In this document: positions 17,029-28,159 of the stretch, piece after piece
Position numbering within the stretch: position 1 is the stretch's first letter
Layout of the letters: each line of letters begins with the position of its first letter
NCBI RefSeq assembly: GCF_014076845.1
Contig: NZ_JACGUT010000047.1
Span: forward strand, 186,001 to 250,000
Source: Colwellia sp. MB3u-41
GTDB lineage: Bacteria; Pseudomonadota; Gammaproteobacteria; Enterobacterales; Alteromonadaceae
Reading direction: 5' to 3'
Length of the DNA: 64,000 bases
Position numbers and translations under genes: made by a program
The notes under the pieces: generated by a model
The model's input: the letters and a program-made list of their open reading frames with translations, nothing else
What the model was told of the DNA's origin: nothing
The model's database searches: none

Positions 17029-18195
17029 ATGCAAAAGATTCATTGGGGCGACCTAACGCCTGAGCAATTTTTAAAAGACTATTGGCAAAAAAAACCTTTA
17101 TTAATAAAAGGCGCATTTAAAGATTTTACCGACCCTATCGATGCTAATGAGCTTGCGGGTTTAGCGATGGAAAGCGAAATAGAATCACGAATTATTGCCT
17201 GTAATAATAACGAGTGGCAAGTAGAACATGGCCCTTTCAAGTCATTCGATAAATTTGGTGAAGAAAACTGGACCCTACTAGTGCAGGCGGTAAACAATTG
17301 GTCTCGAGATACTCAATCACTGCTAGCTGCGGTTGATTTTTTACCTCAATGGCGTATTGACGATGTGATGGTGAGTTTTTCGACACCCAACGGGGGTGTT
17401 GGTGCTCATTTAGACCAATATGATGTCTTTATTGTTCAAGGTGAAGGAAAGCGCCGTTGGCAAGTTGGTACACCTGACAGTTCACTTCAACTGTTATTAC
17501 CACACCCTGATTTGAAACAGGTCTCAACGTTCGCGCCTGTAATAGACGAAGTGACGGAAGCTGGAGATTTACTTTATATTCCCCCTAATCATCCACACAA
17601 GGGCGTATCAATAGAGAACTCAATGAACTTTTCTATTGGCTTTCAGGCACCCAATAATCAAGAACTCTGGTCAGCCTTTGCTGATAAATTAATCGATGAG
17701 AACCTAGGTGAAGCACGTTTTCCTGATAAAGCACGTTCATTAACCCATCGACCTGAACAGCTTGAACAAACTGATATTGAGAAATTAAAAGTTTTCATGC
17801 AAGCACAACTAGACGACGATAATTTATTTATACCTTTTATCGGGAAATATCTGACTCAGAATCATCACGCCTTAGAAATATTGATGCCAGTATCCCCAAT
17901 CTATAGTGAACAGCTTAGTGATATTCTGGCTGAAGCAGAAAATACCTTAGTACCCGTTTCAGGTATAAAAAGCTTAATTATTCCTATTCACCAAGGAGAT
18001 GAGTCAATAGAAAGAAGCTACTTATATATTAATGGCGAAAGTTTCTTAATTGATAAAGAAACAATCGCATTAGCGACTTGCTTAACAAAGCAGCAGACTT
18101 TGACCACAGAAAAAGTAAAAAGTTTAATTATAAATTTGAAAAATGAAAAATTATTGACTAATGTTCTTAATATGGGGCTTTGGTATGTAGAATAA
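17029..18195 (+). CDS. roxA: Ribosomal protein uL16 3-hydroxylase RoxA (JmjC/cupin family)
   Basis: 388 residues from the ATG at 17029; the frame is open upstream but that part is repeat sequence. A 2-oxoglutarate/Fe(II) oxygenase that in E. coli (YcfD) hydroxylates an arginine of ribosomal protein uL16. HLDQYDVFIVQGEGKRRW gives H127 and D129; PPNHPHKG gives the third iron ligand H190. The N-terminal part GDLTPEQFLKDYWQKKPLL is typical. The C-terminal third is the dimerisation/winged-helix region. The GNAT gene starts 20 bases after the stop. Confidence 0.93.
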   Translation: MQKIHWGDLTPEQFLKDYWQKKPLLIKGAFKDFTDPIDANELAGLAMESEIESRIIACNNNEWQVEHGPFKSFDKFGEENWTLLVQAVNNWSRDTQSLLAAVDFLPQWRIDDVMVSFSTPNGGVGAHLDQYDVFIVQGEGKRRWQVGTPDSSLQLLLPHPDLKQVSTFAPVIDEVTEAGDLLYIPPNHPHKGVSIENSMNFSIGFQAPNNQELWSAFADKLIDENLGEARFPDKARSLTHRPEQLEQTDIEKLKVFMQAQLDDDNLFIPFIGKYLTQNHHALEILMPVSPIYSEQLSDILAEAENTLVPVSGIKSLIIPIHQGDESIERSYLYINGESFLIDKETIALATCLTKQQTLTTEKVKSLIINLKNEKLLTNVLNMGLWYVE

Positions 18196-18215
18196 GAACA
18201 AGTGGAATAGCTATA

Positions 18216-18680
18216 ATGTCGTTTAGTGTCAGTAGAGTGAATTGGGAACAAGCAGCATCATTGTTAAGGGATGTTCGTGAAAAAGTTTTCATTTGTGAAT
18301 GGCGTATTCCACGAAAAATTGAGTTTGACCGTAAAGATCAATATGCATTTCATGTGTTAGTTTGTGATGATATTACCCAAGAGCCCGTTGCAACCGGCCG
18401 GATATTGTCTACCGGAGAAATATCTCGTATAGCCGTATTAATGTCTTTTAGAAAAAGGCACATCGACCGAGAGGTTGTCAAAGGATTACTCGCTATTGCA
18501 AAAGACCTCAAATTGGATGAGGTTTTTATTTACAGCCCACTTGATAATGTTGAATATTTTAGAAAATTTAACTTTATCAGTGCGGGGTCGGTTTTTATGG
18601 AAGCCGGCATGCCACGACAGCGTATGGTTTGCTCTGTTGACAATGTCAGTAAATCCACCAACTTCGCTTTCAATCACTGA
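18216..18680 (+). CDS. GNAT family N-acetyltransferase
   Basis: 154 residues from the ATG at 18216; upstream in-frame codons overlap the roxA end. The N-terminal REKVFICEWRIPR and the phrase DxxDxxAFHVLV (here RKDQYAFHVLV) are typical of ElaA/YjcF-type GNATs. The acetyl-CoA loop is weak: ISRIAVLMSFRKRHIDREVV stands where R-x-x-G-x-G/A is usual. Substrate unknown. The pairing with roxA suggests co-transcription. Confidence 0.75.
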   Translation: MSFSVSRVNWEQAASLLRDVREKVFICEWRIPRKIEFDRKDQYAFHVLVCDDITQEPVATGRILSTGEISRIAVLMSFRKRHIDREVVKGLLAIAKDLKLDEVFIYSPLDNVEYFRKFNFISAGSVFMEAGMPRQRMVCSVDNVSKSTNFAFNH

Positions 18681-18910
18681 CTTACTAACTATTTATTACC
18701 CTTATAAACAGTAATCACCGCTGTTATTTCGCCTATTTTTTAATTGTTGTGCTTGATTCTATACATTTATCCTAACAAATCGACAATAATTTTTTGATGC
18801 CACATCTAGCGAAGCATTAGGCTAAATGCTATTGTGCGCACCGAAACATTACAACTCTTATTACATAAGTAAAAAGAACATTAAAAAACTTTTTACGTGG
18901 AGATTTAGAA

Positions 18911-19954
18911 GTGGCAATTTTTGATTTAGTAGATTTCGACAATCATGAACAAGTTGTTTATTGCAGTGATGATGCAACAGGCTTAAAAGCGATCATTGCA
19001 GTACATAGTACAGCACTCGGACCAGCAGCAGGTGGCTGTCGTTTTTGGGATTACGTAAATGATGAATCAGCATTAAAAGATGTTTTGCGTTTATCAAAGG
19101 GCATGACCTACAAAAATGCTATGGCCGGCTTAAAGCTCGGCGGTGGTAAAGGGGTTATTATTGGTAACCCTAAGCACTTAAAATCAGATGATTTATTCAA
19201 AGCTTATGGTAGAGCAGTAAATAACTTAGGCGGTCGCTATTACACCGCTGAAGATGTAAATATTACCACAGGTGATATGGCTGTTGTTAACCAAGTAACT
19301 GACTTTGTATCAGGTTTAGAAGGAAAAAGTGGTAACCCCGGCCCCTTTACTGCGCTAGGGACTTTCTTAGGTATTAAAGCCGCCGTTAAGTTTAAATTAG
19401 GCACAGATGATTTAACGGGAATTAAAGTTGCCGTTCAAGGACTTGGTAGTGTTGGTTATTCATTGTGTGAAAAACTTCACGCTGCGGGTGCAAAACTGAT
19501 TGTTACTGATATCAATCAGCAAATTTTAGATAAGGCGGCCACAGAGTTAAATGCAACGATTGTCAGTCTTGATGATATTTATAAACAAGAGGTTGATGTT
19601 TATGCGCCTTGTGCATTAGGTGCTTCAATTAATGATGATACGCTTGCAGAAATTAAAGCGGTGATCATTGCTGGCTGTGCTAACAATCAACTTGCAGAAA
19701 GCCGACATGACCAAGTACTTTTAGAGAAAGGTATTTTATATGCACCCGATTACGTCATTAACGCCGGTGGTATTATTAATGTTGCTCTTGAGATTTATCC
19801 AGAACCTTACTGTGCAGATAAAGCGACAAGTTTAGTCCAAAATATCTATCATACCCTAATGAATGTATTTGAAACGGCCAAAGCGAAAAACTTACCTACC
19901 GGTCAAGTCGCTGATGAAATGGCGAGAGCTATTATAGCAAAAGGTAAAAAGTAG
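18911..19954 (+). CDS. Leucine dehydrogenase (Glu/Leu/Phe/Val dehydrogenase family)
   Basis: 347 residues; starts with GTG and a GGAG ribosome site 8 bases before it. Oxidatively deaminates branched-chain amino acids with NAD. The catalytic-lysine region is MTYKNAMAGLKLGGGKGVI (about 74-92) and the nucleotide-binding motif GLGSVGYS. Length and sequence fit leucine dehydrogenase better than the longer glutamate dehydrogenases, and CANNQLAE is typical of this group. Flanked by its own promoter region and terminators, so likely a single-gene unit feeding amino-acid carbon into central metabolism. Confidence 0.9.
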   Translation: MAIFDLVDFDNHEQVVYCSDDATGLKAIIAVHSTALGPAAGGCRFWDYVNDESALKDVLRLSKGMTYKNAMAGLKLGGGKGVIIGNPKHLKSDDLFKAYGRAVNNLGGRYYTAEDVNITTGDMAVVNQVTDFVSGLEGKSGNPGPFTALGTFLGIKAAVKFKLGTDDLTGIKVAVQGLGSVGYSLCEKLHAAGAKLIVTDINQQILDKAATELNATIVSLDDIYKQEVDVYAPCALGASINDDTLAEIKAVIIAGCANNQLAESRHDQVLLEKGILYAPDYVINAGGIINVALEIYPEPYCADKATSLVQNIYHTLMNVFETAKAKNLPTGQVADEMARAIIAKGKK

Positions 19955-19970
19955 TATGTCTTAAAAATAA

Positions 19971-19997
19971 AAAACCGCATTTATGCGGTTTTTTTTT
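19971..19997 (+). terminator. Terminator after leucine dehydrogenase
   Basis: AAAACCGCAT / ATGCGGTTTTTTTTT hairpin with T tract, 16 bases after the stop codon. Confidence 0.92.
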
Positions 19998-20024
19998 CGC
20001 TAAAATTTAGCGGGAGGGGGAAAT

Positions 20025-20049
20025 AAAAAGTCGCTTAAAGCGACTTTTT
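20025..20049 (-). terminator. Terminator for the long GAPDH gene (bidirectional)
   Basis: AAAAAGTCGC / GCGACTTTTT hairpin around TTAAA. It has T runs on both sides and serves the convergent minus-strand GAPDH as well as backing up the previous terminator. Confidence 0.85.
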
Positions 20050-20103
20050 ATTAATAAAATTGACGTTCAATGTAAAAAAAGTAAAGGTCAATTCATAACG
20101 AAC

Positions 20104-21552
20104 CTAGGTAATTGGTAACGTGGGTACTTGAATACCTGCCATTTCCAACATAACACGAACAACCTGACAGCTGTAACCAAATTCATTGTCATACCATACA
20201 TATAATACAGCGCGATCGCCATCGACAATCGTTGCTTGAGAATCAACAACACCCGCGTAACGCGAACCCACTAAATCCGTAGAAACAATTTCAGTTGAAG
20301 CTGTATAGTCTACTTGATTTTGTAGTTTTGAATTTAACGAAATATTACGTAAATAATCGTTTAGCGCGGCTTTATCTGTCGACTTTTTCAAGTTCAAATT
20401 CATGATAGCCATTGAAACGTTTGGTGTAGGAACACGAATAGCGTTACCTGTTAACAAACCTTTCAATTCAGGTAATGCTTTAGCAACAGCTTTAGCAGCT
20501 CCCGTTGTACTGATCACCATGTTTAACGGTGCACTGCGGCCACGACGCGGCGCTGGATGGTAGTTATCAATCAGATTTTGATCATTCGTGTATGAATGAA
20601 CCGTTTCAACGTGACCATTTTTAATACCAAACTCATCGTTAATAGCTTTTAACACAGGTGTGATAGCGTTAGTCGTACAACTAGCAGCAGAAATAATTTT
20701 GTCATCGGCTAAAATCATATCTTGGTTTACGCCATAAACGATATTTTTAATATCACCTTTAGCGGGAGCTGTTAACAATACTTTAGCAACGCCTTTTGAC
20801 TGTAAATGTTGACCTAAACCTTCTTCGTCGCTCCATACCCCTGTGTTATCAACAACTAAAGCGTCATTAATTCCATATTGTGTATAGTCGATGTCGCTAG
20901 GGCTTTTTGCATAAATGACTTGGATAAAGGCACCGTTAGCTTTAATGACACTATTTTCTTCATCGATAGTAATACTGCCGTTAAAAGCACCATGCACTGA
21001 ATCACGACGTAATAAACTGGCACGTTTAGCTAAATCACCCTTACCACTGGGACGAATAACAATAGCGCGTAAATTTAATGTTGAGCTTGGACCAGCACGT
21101 TCAATTAATAGTCGAGCTAATAAGCGTCCAATACGACCAAAACCATAAAGGACAACATCTTTAGGTTTTTGAATGCCTGAATTTTTGTTAATAGTGACTA
21201 ATTCTTTTTCTAAAAATTGTTCAATTGATAAGCCATTGGCTTGACCTTGAAACAGGTAACGATAAGCTAATTTACCCACATCAATACGAGCAGGTGCTAA
21301 GTCCATCTTGTTTAATGCATCAATAAAAGGAAAGCTTTCACGTAAACGTAACTTACTCTCTTCATGTAAAGCGACAGACTTATGTGCTTTAATGATGTCA
21401 ATTGCAGAAGCATTGACTAATGGTCGACCATAAATAGATACTTCAAGACCTTTGTTTCTGAAAAGTTGCCCTATAATAGGTTGCATATTTTCAGCAAATG
21501 TTTGGCGTTCTTGCCAGCTAGCTTGGTATTGTTCCTCAAGAAGAGAAGTCAT
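20104..21552 (-). CDS. Glyceraldehyde-3-phosphate dehydrogenase, long form
   Basis: 482 residues, about 145 longer than classical GAPDH. An N-terminal helical extension of about 125 residues precedes the NAD domain (VLYGFGRIGRLLARLL). The catalytic cysteine is in SAASCTTNAITP, and STTGAAKAVAKALPELKGLLTGNAIRVP follows. This long type is common in Vibrio, Shewanella and relatives beside a classical gapA. The lack of a HexR-type box upstream, in contrast to gapA at 24677, suggests different regulation and perhaps a gluconeogenic bias, which is inference. Confidence 0.92.
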   Translation of the reverse strand: MTSLLEEQYQASWQERQTFAENMQPIIGQLFRNKGLEVSIYGRPLVNASAIDIIKAHKSVALHEESKLRLRESFPFIDALNKMDLAPARIDVGKLAYRYLFQGQANGLSIEQFLEKELVTINKNSGIQKPKDVVLYGFGRIGRLLARLLIERAGPSSTLNLRAIVIRPSGKGDLAKRASLLRRDSVHGAFNGSITIDEENSVIKANGAFIQVIYAKSPSDIDYTQYGINDALVVDNTGVWSDEEGLGQHLQSKGVAKVLLTAPAKGDIKNIVYGVNQDMILADDKIISAASCTTNAITPVLKAINDEFGIKNGHVETVHSYTNDQNLIDNYHPAPRRGRSAPLNMVISTTGAAKAVAKALPELKGLLTGNAIRVPTPNVSMAIMNLNLKKSTDKAALNDYLRNISLNSKLQNQVDYTASTEIVSTDLVGSRYAGVVDSQATIVDGDRAVLYVWYDNEFGYSCQVVRVMLEMAGIQVPTLPIT

Positions 21553-21718
21553 TGCGTAAACCTTTTTATTTCAGTCAATTGAACGATGAGTTATTATTAA
21601 TATTAGCTATAATATTAGCACTAACTACAATAATAATTAAATGCGGCACTATTGTAATCGAACCTGAAAACTTTCGCCACTAGTTACACAGGATTTTACT
21701 TTCAAATATGGTACTAAA

Positions 21719-22519
21719 ATGAAGACAACATTAAGATTTTTTTCACTACTTTTTTTATTATCCGCCTGTGATAACCAACCAAACTTTGCGGAGCTTTGTG
21801 AAAATAATACAGAAATTTGTGATGAATTTAAAGAAGACTCATGGTGTAAGCGGGAACGTATCATGGTGGGTTTTTCGAATTTAGAACAGAAATTAGCCGC
21901 CTCAGATTTACACAAATATCACCAGCTACTCAGTTATGAAAACTATGCACAATGTATGGTTCATGCATCAAAAATTGAACATATTAAATTAAAGCATAAA
22001 CAAACGATGCGCGTAGACAATGCCATTAAAGCGAAGAATCGTATTAAAGAAATTTCAAAAGAAACAGAAATCTCTGAACACCCTCACCTACTTTATTACC
22101 ATTGGTCACGTTACATTAATGAAGGGGCATTAGACAAGTTTTTAGCCCAAGAAGGTAGCATCGCATTAGAAAACCCTAGGTCTCAATTCAATCTAGCGAC
22201 TTACTATACAAAAATAGATTCAAAGAAAACGCTCAAGTTACTTTATCACTCTCTAGAGCTATCAAACGAAAATGAGCAAATAAATCCAGAGGTTTTTGAG
22301 TCAATATCAACTATATTTATCGAAAAGCAACAAGTAAAACGAGTCTACATTTGGTTACGGATCTTACGTTTATATATGCCAGAACATAAAGAGGTGACAG
22401 AAAACTCTCTAAACAATTATATCAGTGGTTATAACTTAGACAAAAATTTATTAGACAAAGTAGCTAAGTCGACATTAGAAAAAATAAAGTCAGGGACGTT
22501 TAAAGCCCCCAAAATATAA
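21719..22519 (+). CDS. DUF2989-like lipoprotein
   Basis: 266 residues. Lipobox LLSACD puts a lipidated cysteine at residue 17, so it should be envelope-anchored. The mature start NQPNFAELCENNTEICDEF and the following SWCKRER give a conserved-looking cysteine set. The rest is helical and repeat-like, perhaps Sel1/TPR-type helices (QFNLATYYTKIDSKKTLKLLYHSLELS). It resembles the DUF2989 family of Alteromonadales, of unknown function. Divergent from the long GAPDH gene. Confidence 0.7.
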   Translation: MKTTLRFFSLLFLLSACDNQPNFAELCENNTEICDEFKEDSWCKRERIMVGFSNLEQKLAASDLHKYHQLLSYENYAQCMVHASKIEHIKLKHKQTMRVDNAIKAKNRIKEISKETEISEHPHLLYYHWSRYINEGALDKFLAQEGSIALENPRSQFNLATYYTKIDSKKTLKLLYHSLELSNENEQINPEVFESISTIFIEKQQVKRVYIWLRILRLYMPEHKEVTENSLNNYISGYNLDKNLLDKVAKSTLEKIKSGTFKAPKI

Positions 22520-22546
22520 TGTTTTTAACTATTCGCTTTATAGATA

Positions 22547-22921
22547 CTAACGAGAAATAAACTCTAAACTGAGTGAATTAACACAGTAACGTTTGCCTGT
22601 TGGCTGAGGTCCATCATCAAAAACATGGCCGAGGTGTGAATCACAATCACTACAAGTGATCTCTGTACGTGTCATCCCATGGCTAACATCTTCAATATAA
22701 CCAACATTTGGACTGATCGCTGCAGAAAAACTTGGCCATCCACAACCTGATTGAAATTTATCAGCTGAGGAAAATAATTTTTTTTCACAGCACGCGCAAT
22801 AATAAGTCCCCTCTAGCCAATGATCATTATATTCACCACTAAAGGGTTGCTCTGTAGCCGCTAACCGGCATACCTGGTATGCCTCTGGTGATAATTTGTC
22901 TTGATAAGCGTCTGTAGACAT
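22547..22921 (-). CDS. msrB: Peptide-methionine (R)-S-oxide reductase MsrB
   Basis: 124 residues, a compact MsrB. Repairs methionine-R-sulfoxide in proteins. The zinc cysteines are in [10 protein letters not shown] and CSDCDSH, and the catalytic cysteine is in [17 protein letters not shown] and [11 protein letters not shown] are signature stretches. Downstream of gnd with a 14-base gap, so likely co-transcribed; gnd makes NADPH, which thioredoxin reductase needs to recycle MsrB. Confidence 0.95.
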   Translation of the reverse strand: MSTDAYQDKLSPEAYQVCRLAATEQPFSGEYNDHWLEGTYYCACCEKKLFSSADKFQSGCGWPSFSAAISPNVGYIEDVSHGMTRTEITCSDCDSHLGHVFDDGPQPTGKRYCVNSLSLEFISR

Positions 22922-22935
22922 ATTGTTATTACCTT

Positions 22936-24474
22936 TTATTTAGAGTGACCAAATTCGATCATTTCACGCTCAGGATGAGACCATTCGACATGAAATTTCT
23001 TTCCTGCTTCTTGATCTAACCGTTCAAAAGTATGGGCGCCAAAAAAATCTCGTTGCCCTTGTAATAAATTTGCAGGAAGCACCGCTGTGCGCATAGCATC
23101 ATAATAAGTTAACGATGAACTGATGGCACTGGTTGAAATTCCCATTAAAGCGGTTTCTGCAACGGTTTTTCGCCAGTTCAATTGGTGAGCGTTTAGTTGC
23201 TCAACAAAGAAGGCATCTAACATTAAGTTTTCTAGCTTCGCATTGCGTTTAAAAGCTTCAGTAATAGATTGTAAAAATGCCGCACGAATAATACAACCTG
23301 CACGCCATATTTTAGCAATACTGGCAAAATCTAATTCCCAGCCGTGTTCTTTCTCAGCTTGCTTCATTAACTGAAAACCTTGTGCATATGCACAGATTTT
23401 TGCGCAATAAATTGCATCATGTAATCGCGCAATAAAGGCTGATTTTTCTTGTGGGTTTAATGCTATTGCTTCAGGTCCATTAAGTAAACTCGCACCCTGC
23501 ACTCTTAAGTCTTTAAAAGAAGAAATAGAACGCGCATATACCGCTTGCGCTATAGTAGGTGCTGGTGTACCTAATTCTAAACTACTTGCGGCTGTCCATA
23601 AGCCCGTTCCTTTTTGCCCTGCTTTATCAAGAATTAAATCAACCAGAGGAATGTTATCATCCGTTATTTTATGGCGTAATACTTCTACAGAAATCTCCAT
23701 TAAATAACTATCTAAAGGCCCTTGGTTCCATTGTTCAAAAATATCAGCGATTTCATCTGGTGATAAATTCAAACCAGCGCGGAGGGTATGATAGGCTTCA
23801 CATATAATTTGCATATCAGCGTATTCAATACCGTTATGCACCATTTTTACATAATGTCCGGCACCTGCAGGGCCAATATATGCAGCACAAGGTTCACCTT
23901 TTTTAATTGTTTCTCCAGGTTTACTCCGCTCTAAAGGCTTACCTGATTCGGCATCAACTTTTGCTGATATAGCTTCCCATATAGGTTTAATACGTGTCCA
24001 TGCATAAGGAGAGCCACTAGGCATTAATGCTGGACCAAATCGTGCTCCTACTTCACCGCCAGAAACAGCCGAAGAAAATAAAATAAAATTATTTTTGTAT
24101 TTTTTCTCACGGGCTACCGTATCAACCCAAAGGCTGTTACCGGTATCGATAATAATATCATCGGGTTGGATACCAGCACCGATCAAGCTTTCAGAGACTT
24201 GATCAACAGGCGCACCAGCAGGCACAGAGAGTACAATAAGATGAGGAGTTTTTAAGCGTGATAGTAATTCGGTATATGAAGAACAACCATGAACACGTTG
24301 TTTATTTTCACCATTTTCCAATTTGTCTTGGGCAATAACACCAAGCACCTTTTCATTATCTAAATCAAAAGCAGCAATACTATAGCCATTATCAGCTAAA
24401 TTTAGCACTAAATTTTTACCCATTACACCAAGGCCAATAAAGCCGATGTCACACAAACTATTGTCTTGTGTCAT
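22936..24474 (-). CDS. gnd: 6-phosphogluconate dehydrogenase (decarboxylating)
   Basis: 512 residues from the ATG at 24474; the frame is open to 24516, but the nucleotide-binding strand [19 protein letters not shown] begins just after the later ATG. Converts 6-phosphogluconate to ribulose 5-phosphate with NADP. Catalytic motifs [20 protein letters not shown] and the C-terminal [11 protein letters not shown] are clear. Longer than the 468-residue E. coli enzyme because of an insertion around residues 160-190. Sits between gapA and msrB. Confidence 0.95.
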   Translation of the reverse strand: MTQDNSLCDIGFIGLGVMGKNLVLNLADNGYSIAAFDLDNEKVLGVIAQDKLENGENKQRVHGCSSYTELLSRLKTPHLIVLSVPAGAPVDQVSESLIGAGIQPDDIIIDTGNSLWVDTVAREKKYKNNFILFSSAVSGGEVGARFGPALMPSGSPYAWTRIKPIWEAISAKVDAESGKPLERSKPGETIKKGEPCAAYIGPAGAGHYVKMVHNGIEYADMQIICEAYHTLRAGLNLSPDEIADIFEQWNQGPLDSYLMEISVEVLRHKITDDNIPLVDLILDKAGQKGTGLWTAASSLELGTPAPTIAQAVYARSISSFKDLRVQGASLLNGPEAIALNPQEKSAFIARLHDAIYCAKICAYAQGFQLMKQAEKEHGWELDFASIAKIWRAGCIIRAAFLQSITEAFKRNAKLENLMLDAFFVEQLNAHQLNWRKTVAETALMGISTSAISSSLTYYDAMRTAVLPANLLQGQRDFFGAHTFERLDQEAGKKFHVEWSHPEREMIEFGHSK

Positions 24475-24638
24475 ATTAGAAAGTCCATAAATACTAAGAA
24501 ATATAATGGCATGCATTCTACCATGAACAAAACTAAGCCACTAGCAATAAAAGCTGCCTTATATACGTAATAAAACGACCTTTTAATCACTAAAACTCAA
24601 CTAGCCTTAAAGTATTGCTTGTAAAAATCTCAAAATGA

Positions 24639-24653
24639 TGTAATTTTACTACA
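24639..24653. promoter_or_regulatory. HexR-type operator before gapA
   Basis: TGTAATTTTACTACA is an imperfect palindrome matching the HexR motif (TGTAATTAAATTACA type). It lies 23 bases before the gapA start, a position suiting repression or KDPG-responsive control. gapA is a known HexR target in Shewanella-like bacteria. Confidence 0.75.
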
Positions 24654-24667
24654 TTATTTTTATTTAA

Positions 24668-25681
<1,014 letters not shown>

Positions 25682-25706
25682 AATTATTTATTAATACCTC
25701 TAATAT

Positions 25707-25737
25707 AAAAAACCAAATATAAATATTTGGTTTTTTT
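25707..25737 (+). terminator. Terminator after gapA
   Basis: AAAACCAAATAT / ATATTTGGTTTTTTT hairpin with T tract, about 25 bases after the stop. Confidence 0.88.
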
Positions 25738-25926
25738 ATTTAAATAAAATGATATAAGTAACATTTAGTTATATAAATATTGATTTTAATCAATATTGTT
25801 TAACTCCCTCTCTACAAGCCATACATTTCCCTATAAAACGTAAATGATAAGCGATAAGATCATTCTTTAAAGTGTTGACCTTAAGCTTTTTTATTGTGGT
25901 TTCCCTTCTCAACAACAAGTTAGCGT

Positions 25927-28098
25927 ATGAACGAATATCGTATTAAAAGTATTGTTAAAAGCTTAGCCAATATAAACAGTGCTAATTTCTTCCATGACAT
26001 TTGTTTATCATTGAGTAAAGCGATTAATGCTGACTTTGTCTATATTGCATCATTAGATGATAACGACACATTGGCAACCACTATTGCTTTAGCTAGCCAA
26101 GGAAAGATCATTGAAAATATTTCTTATTCTTTGCCTAATACGCCATGTGAACAGATAGTTAATTCATTAATTTGTACCCATCGCTGTAATATTCAGCAAC
26201 GATATCCTAATGATGCACGATTAATTGATATGAGTATTGAAGGCTATGTTGGCGTTCCTCTTAAAAATGTAGAGGGAAATATTGCCGCTATTTTAGTTGC
26301 TCTTTTTCAAGAACCTATTTCTAACACCAATGAAATCGAAACATTATTCCTGTTATTTTCCGGTTTTATTGAAAGAGAGTTACACAAAAAATCCTACTCT
26401 GAAAAGTTGGAGTTAACGAATACTATTATAGAAAATAGCCATGAAGCTATTTTAATTACTGACGCACACACTCGTATTATTCATACCAATAAAGCTTTTA
26501 GTAAAATTACTGGTTATCACATCGATGAAGTGACAGGGGAAACGCCAAAGTTTTTCCAATCGGGTCATCATGACAAACACTTCTATCAAAAAATGTGGTC
26601 TCAGTTAAAACGTCGAGGACACTGGCAAGGAGAAATTTGGAATAAGCGAAAAAGTGGCGAAATATACCCTGAATGGCTGTCCATAAGTACTATTTATAAC
26701 AAAGTAAATCAAGTGACTCACTATGTGTCTTTTTTTTCAGATATTACGCAACAAAATAAAGATAAAAGCAAAATAAAGCGCCAGTACTACTTTGATTCGT
26801 TAACGAAACTCGCTAATAAAAAAATGTTATTTCAACAAGTTGATCAAGCCATAAAGCAAAATTGCCAAGAACCGCAGAACATACAATCTTTATGTGGATT
26901 ACTTGTTATGGATCTTGATCTATTTAAACATATTAATAACACCTACGGGCATGCCTTTGGCGACAAGCTATTAAGGCTAGTCGCTAATCGTTTGAAATCA
27001 CTTATACGTGCCACTGACACCGTAGCAAGAACAAGTGGTGACAGTTTTGCCCTTTTTATTAAAAACCTGCCGGATGAGCAAGGAGCGCAGCGTATTGCTG
27101 AGAACATAAAGAAATCTTTCTCAGATCCGTTTCACTTAGACGGTATCACCACAAGTTGTTCGCTCAGTATAGGCATTGCACTATTTCCACATGATGAAAA
27201 AAATGCAGCAGGTTTATTTAAAAAAGCGGAACAAGCGATGTTTGATGCAAAAGATAATGGCAGAAATTCATTCCGCTTTTTCACCTCAAATATGGAAGAA
27301 AGTGCCGCTCGAATTTTAAAGGTGAAAAGTGAACTTGAAGAGGCGATTAACAGTAATAAACTCGATGTCGTATTTCAGCCTATAATTTCATTAAAAACAC
27401 AATTATGTACCAAATTTGAAGCCCTTGTGCGCTGGAATAACAACGGGACTTGGGTGTCACCTACTGATTTTATTCCTATCGCTGAGCACTTTAACTTAAT
27501 TGATAAAATAGGTGATATTGTGCTAAAGAAATCTTGCCAAGTACTTAAAACCCTTAAAAACGCGGGTTTTACTGATATTATTTTTAATATAAATCGTTCT
27601 ATTTATGAATTCCCCATAGATGAAGCCAATAACAATTTATGGTTAAATGTTATCGAGGCGTCGGGTCTATCACCCAGTGATATTTGCTTTGAATTAACGG
27701 AGAGTGTATTAGCACCAGAAAACGGCAACAATATATCTTTATTAAAAAGTATCCAAGATGCTGGTTGTAAAATAGCGCTTGATGACTTTGGTACGGGTTA
27801 CTCATCGTTAAGCTATTTAAGGCGTTTTTCTATTGATATTCTAAAAATAGACAGAAGTTTTATTAAAGAAATGACGATGGTTAAGGATGACAAAACACTT
27901 GTAACAGCCATTATTACAATGGCAAAAGCATTAGGTATTGCCGTGGTCGCTGAAGGCGTCGAAAAAAAAGAAGAAGTAGAAATATTAACAGAGCTCGGTT
28001 GTGACTTTATCCAAGGGTACTATTTCTCAAAACCTTTGCCTGTTCAAGCATTAGAGATTTTTTTAAAGAAATTCAGTTTTACCCACCCTCTCACTTAA
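25927..28098 (+). CDS. GAF-PAS-GGDEF-EAL protein, probable c-di-GMP phosphodiesterase
   Basis: 723 residues, no membrane segment: GAF-like sensor (about 1-150), PAS (about 160-280), GGDEF (about 285-450) and EAL (about 465-715). The cyclase signature is degenerate, SGDSF at 370-374 in place of GGDEF, so synthesis is unlikely. The phosphodiesterase site looks intact: EAL at 498-500, then FELTES, DDFGTGYSS, KIDRSFI and AEGVE. It should be a cytosolic c-di-GMP hydrolase tuned by its sensors. It is convergent with eda over a shared hairpin; any link to sugar metabolism is only positional. Confidence 0.9.
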   Translation: MNEYRIKSIVKSLANINSANFFHDICLSLSKAINADFVYIASLDDNDTLATTIALASQGKIIENISYSLPNTPCEQIVNSLICTHRCNIQQRYPNDARLIDMSIEGYVGVPLKNVEGNIAAILVALFQEPISNTNEIETLFLLFSGFIERELHKKSYSEKLELTNTIIENSHEAILITDAHTRIIHTNKAFSKITGYHIDEVTGETPKFFQSGHHDKHFYQKMWSQLKRRGHWQGEIWNKRKSGEIYPEWLSISTIYNKVNQVTHYVSFFSDITQQNKDKSKIKRQYYFDSLTKLANKKMLFQQVDQAIKQNCQEPQNIQSLCGLLVMDLDLFKHINNTYGHAFGDKLLRLVANRLKSLIRATDTVARTSGDSFALFIKNLPDEQGAQRIAENIKKSFSDPFHLDGITTSCSLSIGIALFPHDEKNAAGLFKKAEQAMFDAKDNGRNSFRFFTSNMEESAARILKVKSELEEAINSNKLDVVFQPIISLKTQLCTKFEALVRWNNNGTWVSPTDFIPIAEHFNLIDKIGDIVLKKSCQVLKTLKNAGFTDIIFNINRSIYEFPIDEANNNLWLNVIEASGLSPSDICFELTESVLAPENGNNISLLKSIQDAGCKIALDDFGTGYSSLSYLRRFSIDILKIDRSFIKEMTMVKDDKTLVTAIITMAKALGIAVVAEGVEKKEEVEILTELGCDFIQGYYFSKPLPVQALEIFLKKFSFTHPLT

Positions 28099-28112
28099 AA
28101 TGCCAATAATTA

Positions 28113-28147
28113 GATGACAAGGCTGAAGTAACTTCAGCCTTGTCATC
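28113..28147. terminator. Bidirectional terminator between EAL gene and eda
   Basis: A perfect 16-bp stem, GATGACAAGGCTGAAG / CTTCAGCCTTGTCATC, with a TAA loop between two convergent genes. T-rich flank on the plus side. Confidence 0.88.
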
Positions 28148-28159
28148 TTTAATAACACA

